Assembly: GCA_027488055.1 (NCBI GenBank)
Contig: JAIYCK010000320.1
Span: forward strand, 1 to 6,473
From: Flavobacteriales bacterium
GTDB lineage: Bacteria; Bacteroidota; Bacteroidia; Flavobacteriales_D; Sanyastnellaceae
Reading direction: 5' to 3'
Length of the DNA stretch: 6,473 nt
Position numbers and translations under genes: made by a program
In this document: piece after piece, positions 1 to 5,152 of the stretch
Position numbering within the stretch: position 1 is the first letter of the stretch
How the letters are laid out: every line of letters starts with the position of its first letter
The notes under the pieces: generated by a model
What the model saw: the letters and a program-made list of their open reading frames with translations, nothing else
The model's database searches: none
Told to the model about the DNA's origin: nothing

Positions 1-1028
1 ATCTCGGTTGGATTAGGTGTTTCCACCTGCTGTGGACGCTCCACCAGAGCTACCTCTTCCCGTTGCACAGGCTGCTGTACGGTCCTTTTGACGCGCTGAA
101 CTGGCGCGCTCTGTTGTATATCCAGTGAGTCATTCACTGCTTCCTGATCCATCGCAAGTTCCTTATTCACCGCTGCGCCCGATTCATTTTCCTTTGGTTG
201 ATCTTGCGCCATCTGCGGTGCATTAGCCGGACCCATTTGTTCCCATGGTCTCCAAATACTGAGGCCCAGCACAAAAATGGCCGCAATCGCCACCGCTCTT
301 TTGAACGTGGGGGTAAATAACAATACCGGAGTTTCACGGCGTTTGAGCTCGTTTTTTTCTTCGTAAATAAGGGTCGGCGCCATCAAACGCATGCGCTGTA
401 AAACCTCCACCGCCTTTTTAAATTCAGGGGCATGGAAGGTAGAGCCTTTCATTTGTTGGATTTGTTCAGAGGTCAAATCTCCTTCAGCATACGCTGCTGC
501 CAGCATATTTGGACTCGACAAGTCCGCGGTTTCTGAAAAATAAAGCTCCCCTTTATGCTCATACATATGAGCATCCGCCTTGAGTGAAGGCAAATTGTTT
601 TGCCCGTCGAGTTCCAGTTCTTGGGCATCCGTCAAGTGATCAGGCATCCGCAACTCGTTTTTCGCATTGAATGCGATATTTGAAGAAGATAAAAAAGTCG
701 CCTTTAGTTGTTCGAACTCTTTAGCGTTCAACGGCTCGTGCAGAGCAATATCCAGCAGTACGGCGTGCTCTGGCGATATGGTCCCATCCAATGCTTGGAG
801 CATCCACAAGGTTAATTCTGGCCATTCGTCTTCTATTTTGAGCATGTGCTTGGCCTCGAAGTTTATGTCCTCGTGGGGTAAAATACAATTTGTGAGTTCG
901 TGGATTTCTGCTTGAATGTCTGGATGCATCAATAAGAATTGCTCAACAGCACTGCGATCCTCGGCCGACATAGTGCCGTCGAGGTAGTCAATCAGATACG
1001 TTTCGTAATTATTTCTATTGATGTTCAT
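1..1028 (-). CDS. Putative anti-sigma factor, single-pass membrane protein (partial, C-terminus outside the window)
   Basis: The frame is open from ATG at 1028 to the window edge, giving 342 residues with no stop. About 240 residues precede one hydrophobic segment (about residues 244-259, preceded by FKR and followed by RPWE). The visible remainder is rich in Q, E, P and V and should lie in the periplasm. The N-terminus carries DYLDGTMSAED (14-24), a pattern common at the start of Bacteroidota anti-sigma-like proteins. Related segments recur at LDGTISPE (80-87) and AEGDLTSE (181-188), each followed by a helical stretch. No HxxxCxxC zinc motif is visible, so this would be a zinc-free type. The gene starts 18 bases after the ECF sigma gene on the same strand, so co-transcription is very likely. 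By inference it holds that sigma factor at the inner membrane until a signal arrives. No direct evidence shows binding, and a general membrane scaffold is possible. Confidence 0.8.
   Translation of the reverse strand, partial: MNINRNNYETYLIDYLDGTMSAEDRSAVEQFLLMHPDIQAEIHELTNCILPHEDINFEAKHMLKIEDEWPELTLWMLQALDGTISPEHAVLLDIALHEPLNAKEFEQLKATFLSSSNIAFNAKNELRMPDHLTDAQELELDGQNNLPSLKADAHMYEHKGELYFSETADLSSPNMLAAAYAEGDLTSEQIQQMKGSTFHAPEFKKAVEVLQRMRLMAPTLIYEEKNELKRRETPVLLFTPTFKRAVAIAAIFVLGLSIWRPWEQMGPANAPQMAQDQPKENESGAAVNKELAMDQEAVNDSLDIQQSAPVQRVKRTVQQPVQREEVALVERPQQVETPNPTE
396..989 (-). repeat. Three divergent protein-level repeats in the putative anti-sigma factor
   Basis: Three segments of the protein share the pattern [DE]-G-[TD]-[MIL]-[ST]-x-E followed by about 20 residues of predicted helix. 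They lie at residues 14-47 (bases 989-888), 78-108 (797-705) and 178-211 (497-396). The aligned acidic residue is D17, D81 and E182, the glycine is G18, G82 and G183, and the conserved glutamate is E23, E87 and E188. The copies are not similar enough at DNA level to be a recent tandem duplication. Confidence 0.55.
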
Positions 1029-1046
1029 TCGCTTTATTCACGCCCT

Positions 1047-1538
1047 TTAAACCACATATTCCATTTTAACCAAATATTCCTTGAGTGCCACACGCCCGCG
1101 GTAGATATACACCTTGACCTGCGATTCGTTGAGCCCTGTTATTTTTTCAATTTCTTCATAGCTGTATCCTTCATAGTCGCGCAGCATGATCACACTTTTT
1201 TGCACAGGTGGCAACCGATCCAGCGCCTCGTGCAAAATCTCATTGAGATCGCTGTATTGCTTCATGGTACTGCCTGTTCCTACATGCATTTCATGATGAT
1301 TGTAATCTCTATGACGTTTTTCACGACGGATTTGATCGATCATGGTGTGATAACCCGCTGTAAAAATGTAGCTCTTCGCCTTCTCAAATGACACTTCTTC
1401 TACTTTCATCCAAAGCTTGGCGTAGGTGTCCTGCACCAAATCCTTTGCTTTGTCCCGATCATTGACGTTTTTCATCAAAAATCGATACAAACCATCGGAG
1501 TATAGGTCCACACACTGGTTGTACTCGGCAGTAGTCAT
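1047..1538 (-). CDS. RNA polymerase sigma-70 factor, ECF family
   Basis: The 163-residue protein has the usual two-domain ECF layout. Region 2 covers about residues 8-77, with the core-binding stretch KAKDLVQDTYAKLW (30-43) and the -10 recognition part around YIFTAGYHTMIDQIRREKR (57-75). A short linker follows, then region 4 at about 101-156, with LDRLPPVQKSVIMLRDYEG (106-124) and a helix-turn-helix near 126-150 ending in VKVYIYRGRVALKEYL. Length is normal for the family. The ATG at 1538 is preceded directly by an in-frame TGA, which fixes the start. No Shine-Dalgarno sequence is present, as expected in Bacteroidota. The protein redirects RNA polymerase to a small regulon. The gene just downstream probably encodes its membrane-bound inhibitor. 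Which signal it answers and which genes it controls cannot be read here, apart from a possible target site in its own promoter. Confidence 0.95.
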   Translation of the reverse strand: MTTAEYNQCVDLYSDGLYRFLMKNVNDRDKAKDLVQDTYAKLWMKVEEVSFEKAKSYIFTAGYHTMIDQIRREKRHRDYNHHEMHVGTGSTMKQYSDLNEILHEALDRLPPVQKSVIMLRDYEGYSYEEIEKITGLNESQVKVYIYRGRVALKEYLVKMEYVV

Positions 1539-1559
1539 TCAAAAAAACATTTGGGTTAT

Positions 1560-1600
1560 CAAATCTAAGACGCCACAAGATCCCATAAGTTACAGGTTCC
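1560..1600 (-). promoter_or_regulatory. Candidate promoter of the sigma/anti-sigma operon with overlapping ECF-like and housekeeping-like elements
   Basis: Read on the minus strand, TGTAAC (1594-1589) is followed after 16 bases by CGTCTTA (1572-1566). The AAC in the upstream box and the CGTC in the downstream box, at this spacing, fit the general form of ECF-dependent promoters. A perfect TAnnTTTG box (TAGATTTG, 1567-1560), the Bacteroidota housekeeping -7 element, overlaps the end of it, though no clear -33 TTG lies at the right distance. A run of eight T (minus strand, 1608-1601) lies just upstream. Either use would give a short leader of roughly 15-25 bases. Self-activation by the sigma factor is an inference. 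Confidence 0.5.
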
Positions 1601-1658
1601 AAAAAAAATCGCTGCCTTCTTGCAAACTTCTTCGGCTATCTAGCTGATTCACAAGAGT

Positions 1659-2567
1659 TCACCTTTGCATGACTTCCTTTAAAAGCGGCGCCAATTCATT
1701 TTGATGATTGAGATCGGTGTACTGGCTCAATACGCATCCAATAAAGCGCTGCCTCACCTCCGCTGCGACATAATAGATGACCAATAAATTACTTCCTCCA
1801 GTAACTGCTGCTGGCAATTTCACTTTGTACAATACCCTCAGAACTTTGAGCGGTTGTCCTTCGAAGGTGACGTCTACGGAATCTGCACTCAGTACCTTTC
1901 CCAAGGTCCGTTCGGAGGTTACTTCATATTGGTTGCGCACCATTTCCAAGGCCCTTTCCTCGCTTCTAAATTCTGACCAATTCATTTGACCATAGTCGGC
2001 GCATTGCACATTGCGCGTGCTACGCCAATTACACATTCCTCCCAAGACCAATTGACGACCGGCAAAATTGAAACTATCAATTTGCATAGGAGTGTACACG
2101 GAAGAGGGAAACAATTGTTTAATCGTCATTCCAACGCACCAAATCTCATAGGATCGATCGCGTTGCAAGGTGGTCTGCATACCCACGACCCGCGTGGCAT
2201 TGCCATCTGGGAAAAGATAGTATACACCTGTTTCAACCACATTTGTACTGCGCTTTCTAGTAGTAGAAAATACCCTGCAATGTGGTAAGGAGGGATCTGG
2301 TAATTCCTCTATGATTTCATCGAGCTTGTACTTCTTTTTGATTTTTCTGATGCCCTTCTCGTCGAACGGATCATGGTGTTGGACTAAAAATACAGTATAG
2401 CCCTCGGCATTGTAAAAAGTTCCCGACTCTTGCTGGATGCCCATAACCAAGTTGAGCATTTGAGTGGAATCAGCACCCGCGTATTGTGCAAAACCAAGAT
2501 GGCACAGCAAGCATAAAACTGCCATACAATTCCATTGAATCCTCCCACTATAACGTTTGAATTTCAT
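1659..2567 (-). CDS. Secreted or periplasmic protein of unknown function
   Basis: The chosen ATG at 2567 gives 302 residues beginning MKFKRYSGR, then a hydrophobic stretch ending LCHLGFA before QYAG. This is a good Sec signal peptide with likely cleavage after GFA. An ATG at 2588 and a TTG at 2591 are also in frame but would add a hydrophobic N-tail ahead of the basic residues, which suits a signal peptide less well. The mature part has five cysteines, including the pair in GGMCNWRSTRNVQC, a basic patch IRKIKKKYK, and the segment GQMNWSEFRSEERALEMV. I recognise no catalytic motif and no named domain, so no function is assigned. It has no transmembrane segment beyond the signal peptide and no lipobox. 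It lies 120 bases upstream of the sigma gene on the same strand, so partial co-transcription is possible. The cysteines could form disulfides outside the cytoplasm. Confidence 0.8.
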   Translation of the reverse strand: MKFKRYSGRIQWNCMAVLCLLCHLGFAQYAGADSTQMLNLVMGIQQESGTFYNAEGYTVFLVQHHDPFDEKGIRKIKKKYKLDEIIEELPDPSLPHCRVFSTTRKRSTNVVETGVYYLFPDGNATRVVGMQTTLQRDRSYEIWCVGMTIKQLFPSSVYTPMQIDSFNFAGRQLVLGGMCNWRSTRNVQCADYGQMNWSEFRSEERALEMVRNQYEVTSERTLGKVLSADSVDVTFEGQPLKVLRVLYKVKLPAAVTGGSNLLVIYYVAAEVRQRFIGCVLSQYTDLNHQNELAPLLKEVMQR

Positions 2568-2592
2568 TGCTGCAAAGAACGCATTCATCAAC

Positions 2593-2600
2593 CAAATTCA
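2593..2600 (-). promoter_or_regulatory. Weak -7-like box upstream of the secreted protein gene
   Basis: TGAATTTG differs from the Bacteroidota TAnnTTTG consensus at one position. It ends 25 bases before the ATG at 2567, which would give a leader of under 20 bases and agrees with that start. No convincing -33 TTG lies about 20 bases upstream. Confidence 0.25.
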
Positions 2601-2664
2601 GAATGAGAAATTACATGAATCATCCTGGACTGTTAGCCCAACTCCGAGTATGCATGAACTCCAT

Positions 2665-2693
2665 AAAAAAACCCGATCATCAGATCGGGTTTT
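2665..2693 (-). terminator. Rho-independent terminator of the yicC-gmk-nadD-small protein operon
   Basis: AAAACCCGATC (2668-2678) pairs perfectly over 11 bases with GATCGGGTTTT (2683-2693) across the four-base loop ATCA. On the minus strand the stem is followed by a run of seven T (complement of 2665-2671). On the plus strand only four T follow, so it may also stop plus-strand transcription weakly. It separates the housekeeping operon from the secreted protein gene downstream, which therefore needs its own promoter. Confidence 0.85.
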
Positions 2694-2749
2694 ACGTTCG
2701 TGCCTTTGATAAGGCAGTCGCTTCTTTTTTAATCATTTCATTGTCTTGC

Positions 2750-2896
2750 TTAGTGATTGTTGCTAATTTGAACCATTTGCAAACGCAAGTCGTTGAGGTC
2801 AATTAATTTTGCGAGGTATGAATTCACATTGCCGTGCTGCATGTTCTCAATGGCCTGTTGCTTCATTGCAAAATATTTGTTTTTTAATTCGTTCAT
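2750..2896 (-). CDS. Small protein of 48 residues, unknown function
   Basis: An ATG at 2896 opens a 48-codon frame ending in TAA at 2752-2750. It starts MNELKNKYFAMKQQAIENMQ and continues through NVNSYLAKLIDLNDLRLQ. The protein is charged, likely helical, with no signal peptide or membrane segment, so it should be cytoplasmic. The leader before the ATG is A-rich (AACAATAAAAAAACAAAGCC), as is usual for Bacteroidota translation starts. It is the last gene before the terminator and lies 109 bases after nadD on the same strand, so it is probably the distal gene of the operon. The sequence resembles short conserved Bacteroidota proteins as I remember them, but I cannot name a family. A different frame stays open after its stop, so its C-terminus may be longer if there is an indel or frameshift. 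Confidence 0.65.
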   Translation of the reverse strand: MNELKNKYFAMKQQAIENMQHGNVNSYLAKLIDLNDLRLQMVQISNNH

Positions 2897-2935
2897 GGCT
2901 TTGTTTTTTTATTGTTAAACCTGTTGTTGTTATAA

Positions 2936-2951
2936 GTACCAATGGCGGTAC
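2936..2951. repeat. Short inverted repeat between nadD and the small protein gene
   Basis: GTACC and GGTAC form perfect five-base arms around AATGGC (plus strand). It lies 40 bases upstream of the small protein start in an otherwise unassigned 109-base gap. It could be a small operator or an RNA hairpin, but arms this short also arise by chance. Confidence 0.3.
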
Positions 2952-3005
2952 AAATACCCTCATTTCAACCTTCGTGCCAAAACGAATGATCGGATTTTCT
3001 GCCTT

Positions 3006-3572
3006 CTAAGACTTGATGGAAGTTAGGTACTCCGCCACATCTTTTCCCACTAAAAAGTCTACCGGTTTACCTTCGCTGAGCCGTTTGCGCACCTCAGTGC
3101 TACTGATCTCAACGCGCGGAGCATTGAACATCTGGTAGGGAATGGAGGGATCCACCAGTGTGAGATCTACACCAAGTCGCGGATATACGCATATCGCGAG
3201 ATTTCGCTTCAAATACTCCACCTCTCGCCATTCATGAAAACGAGGTAGATTGTCCTCACCAATGATCAAATGCCAATCATTCTTGGGGTACTCCACTTGC
3301 AACTTCATCAAGGTCTGAAAAGTATAACTCGGCACTGGAAGTTCTAATTCCGTTGTTTCGACTTTGAAATGCGGATAATCGTGGAGGGCAAGCGCCGTCA
3401 TATTCACGCGGTGCACTACATCCATCAGAACCGCTGGGTCTTTGTGAGGATTGTTGGGACTAACCACAAACCATACCTCATCCAAATTCAACAATTCCAA
3501 GGCGTACTGCGCCACTACCACATGACCGAGATGAGGCGGATTAAAGGATCCAAAATAAAGTCCAATTTTCAT
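3006..3572 (-). CDS. nadD: Nicotinate-nucleotide adenylyltransferase
   Basis: This enzyme joins nicotinate mononucleotide and ATP to give deamido-NAD and pyrophosphate, the penultimate cytoplasmic step of NAD synthesis. The 188-residue protein has the hallmarks of the family in order. GSFNPPHLGH (8-17) contains the HxGH nucleotidyltransferase motif (H14, H17). SPNNPHK (38-44) lies in the substrate-binding region, PSYTFQTL (81-88) is the conserved T-x-x-T-L type segment, and IIGEDNL (103-109) is followed by W115. Near the C-terminus ISSTEVRKR (156-164) is the ATP-binding signature of the superfamily. Length is typical. The start ATG overlaps the gmk stop codon by four bases (ATGA), so its translation is probably coupled to gmk. 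No part appears truncated. Confidence 0.97.
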   Translation of the reverse strand: MKIGLYFGSFNPPHLGHVVVAQYALELLNLDEVWFVVSPNNPHKDPAVLMDVVHRVNMTALALHDYPHFKVETTELELPVPSYTFQTLMKLQVEYPKNDWHLIIGEDNLPRFHEWREVEYLKRNLAICVYPRLGVDLTLVDPSIPYQMFNAPRVEISSTEVRKRLSEGKPVDFLVGKDVAEYLTSIKS

Positions 3573-4147
3573 GGCTTGCTCAGAAACTCAGCCACTTTGA
3601 GTTCGGCTTGAATCATGGCGTCTTCTAATATATCATTCACGATGATGGTATCGAACTTGGGGGCATAAGCCATTTCGGCCTGTGCCTTAGCAATACGCAT
3701 CGCAATCTTTTCTGGCGTCTCCGTACTGCGATTGCGCAGTCGAAAATGAAGGGCCTCCAGACTTGGAGGTTCCACAAAAACGGACAATGCCTTGTCCTCA
3801 AATATCTTTTTCAGATTGAGTCCGCCTATCACATCTACATCAAAAATGACGTGTTGTCCTTGCGACCAAATCCGCTCGATCTCCGACTTCAACGTGCCGT
3901 AGTATTGTTCTTCATAAACCTCTTCCCACTCCAAGAAGTCACCGTTTTTTGCTTTGGCCAAGAACTCCGATGGGCTTAAGAAATAATAATCTTGGCCCTC
4001 CACTTCACGCACTCTTTTGGCCCGGGTTGTGGCAGAAATCGAAAAGGCCAATTGAAGATTGGTGTTGTCCAACAAATGATGCACCAGCGTGGTCTTACCG
4101 GCACCGCTGGGGGCAGAAAATATGATGGCTTTTCCGTGTTGACTCAT
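3569..4147 (-). CDS. gmk: Guanylate kinase
   Basis: This cytoplasmic enzyme phosphorylates GMP to GDP with ATP, an essential step in GTP and dGTP supply. The 192-residue length is normal. The P-loop SAPSGAGKT is at 11-19. The GMP-binding signature runs SISATTRAKR (36-45) then EGQDYYF (50-56), followed by EWEEVYEEQYYGT (73-85), which carries further GMP-contacting residues. DVDVIGG (103-109) matches the conserved D-x-D-x-x-G segment, and the lid region with RLRNRSTET (136-144) and R151 follows. It starts 24 bases after the yicC stop without a Shine-Dalgarno sequence, and its TGA stop overlaps the nadD start as ATGA. It is the second gene of the operon. Confidence 0.97.
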   Translation of the reverse strand: MSQHGKAIIFSAPSGAGKTTLVHHLLDNTNLQLAFSISATTRAKRVREVEGQDYYFLSPSEFLAKAKNGDFLEWEEVYEEQYYGTLKSEIERIWSQGQHVIFDVDVIGGLNLKKIFEDKALSVFVEPPSLEALHFRLRNRSTETPEKIAMRIAKAQAEMAYAPKFDTIIVNDILEDAMIQAELKVAEFLSKP

Positions 4148-4171
4148 ACGTACAAAAATACATTGCGGGAA

Positions 4172-5041
4172 TTATAGAACATTGTTGATTTGTTCTTTGA
4201 TTTTTTCCAATTCATCCTTCATTACAACTACCAACCTTTGCATTTCTGCATCATTTGCTTTGCTGCCGATGGTATTTATTTCACGTCCAATTTCCTGGGA
4301 AATGAAACCCAGTTTTTTGCCCGAAGCTTCGCCTTTCAATTCTTCTTCAAAATGCTGACAATTGGTCTCCAAACGTTGATTTTCCTCCGAAATATCCAAA
4401 CGCTCCAAATAATAAATCAACTCCTGCTCAAATCGATTTTGATCCACTTTATCTGCAGGAATAAGTTCTTCCAAATTATTGCGCAATTTTTCGCGCACCT
4501 TTTCATTGCGGGCTTTAATGGGCTCTTGCAACGCCTCACGCGTTTTTCGAATCAGTTCCACACGCATATCAAAGTCTTTGGCCAACTTGTCGCCCTCTAC
4601 AGAGCGATAACCATCAAATTTTTTATAGGCCTCTTCCACAATATTCATCAAACCCTTCCACTCGTGCTCTTCCAACTCGCTGTTCTCTTGTTTGAGCACA
4701 TCAGGAATACGCATGATGGAATTGAGAAAATCAGAATCCGGCATACCTACACGATCCGACATCGCTTTTAAATCGGCATAGTAGGCTTCAATCAATGGGA
4801 TATTCAGCGTCATGCGCTTTTCTACTTCCAAACTTTCATAATACACCAACAAATCTGCTTTTCCCCGCTGAATGCGATCACTGAGCCAAGTCCGTATGTC
4901 CAACTCTTTTTCGCGAAACATACTTGGAATGCGTAAATTCAAATCAAGTTGCTTGCTATTCAGCGAGCGCACCTCTACGGTGTACTTGCGTTTCCCTACG
5001 ATTCCTTCGGCTTTCCCGAAACCGGTCATTGATCTCAACAT
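4172..5041 (-). CDS. yicC: YicC/YloC family endoribonuclease
   Basis: The 289-residue protein starts with MLRSMTGFGKAEG, the typical beginning of this family, which fixes the ATG at 5041. The N-terminal YicC-like domain includes EVRSLNSKQLDLNLRIP (23-39) and RGKADLLV (59-66). A charged helical middle section (about 118-200) leads to the C-terminal domain, with DISEENQRLETN (216-227), GKKLGFISQEIGREINTIGSK (241-261) and the end VVMKDELEKIKEQINNVL. Members from Bacillus subtilis (YloC) and E. coli have been described as endoribonucleases that act on RNA in the cytoplasm; the RNA targets here are unknown. It is the first gene of the operon with gmk and nadD, a pairing with gmk seen in many bacteria. 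A -7-like box and a hairpin lie in its leader. Confidence 0.95.
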   Translation of the reverse strand: MLRSMTGFGKAEGIVGKRKYTVEVRSLNSKQLDLNLRIPSMFREKELDIRTWLSDRIQRGKADLLVYYESLEVEKRMTLNIPLIEAYYADLKAMSDRVGMPDSDFLNSIMRIPDVLKQENSELEEHEWKGLMNIVEEAYKKFDGYRSVEGDKLAKDFDMRVELIRKTREALQEPIKARNEKVREKLRNNLEELIPADKVDQNRFEQELIYYLERLDISEENQRLETNCQHFEEELKGEASGKKLGFISQEIGREINTIGSKANDAEMQRLVVVMKDELEKIKEQINNVL

Positions 5042-5056
5042 AATATTGCTTATTAA

Positions 5057-5073
5057 CCCGCCCTGTGGGTGGG
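5057..5073 (-). promoter_or_regulatory. GC-rich hairpin in the yicC leader
   Basis: CCCGCCC (5057-5063) pairs with GGGTGGG (5067-5073) around the three-base loop TGT, with one G-T wobble in this strand. In an otherwise AT-rich region it lies 15 bases upstream of the yicC ATG. If transcription begins just after the -7 box at 5085-5078, the hairpin would be at the very 5' end of the mRNA, where it could protect the transcript or affect translation. That role is inference. Confidence 0.35.
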
Positions 5074-5077
5074 GGCA

Positions 5078-5085
5078 CGAAGATA
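5078..5085 (-). promoter_or_regulatory. Candidate -7 promoter box for the yicC-gmk-nadD operon
   Basis: TATCTTCG on the minus strand matches the Bacteroidota TAnnTTTG box at all but one position. It ends 36 bases before the yicC ATG, which predicts a leader of about 30 bases. An AT-rich stretch with TTTTATTG lies at about the right distance for a weak -33 element. Confidence 0.5.
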
Positions 5086-5120
5086 ATGTGGAGGGACAAT
5101 AAAATCCTCACGTGTGTCGC

Positions 5121-5128
5121 TATATTTG
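5121..5128 (+). promoter_or_regulatory. Candidate -7 promoter box for the alpha-2-macroglobulin gene
   Basis: TATATTTG is a perfect TAnnTTTG match, ending 24 bases before the ATG at 5153 and predicting a leader of under 20 bases. No TTG is visible about 20 bases upstream, so the -33 element is weak or absent. It is divergent from the yicC box, with about 35 bases between the two. Confidence 0.5.
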
Positions 5129-5152
5129 AAGCACCTCAACAACACGCCCCTC

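Noticed and set aside
939..1391. A 150-codon open frame on the plus strand
   Set aside because: It is antisense to the sigma factor and the start of the putative anti-sigma gene, both clearly coding, and shows no recognisable domain.
1539..1658. A terminator between the secreted protein gene and the sigma gene
   Set aside because: A run of eight T exists on the minus strand, but the upstream sequence forms only very short stems (such as GCTA-GA-TAGC or GCC...GGC), so no credible hairpin precedes it.
1986..2288. A 100-codon open frame on the plus strand
   Set aside because: It is antisense to the secreted protein gene, with low-complexity composition and no promoter-like or start context.
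2567..2591. Upstream starts (ATG at 2588, TTG at 2591) for the secreted protein
   Set aside because: They would put extra residues ahead of the basic n-region of the signal peptide; the ATG at 2567 gives a standard signal peptide and fits the weak -7 box better.
4190..4771. A 193-codon open frame on the plus strand
   Set aside because: It lies wholly antisense to yicC, which has strong family motifs throughout. The translation is a phenylalanine-, isoleucine- and leucine-rich artefact of the reverse complement.
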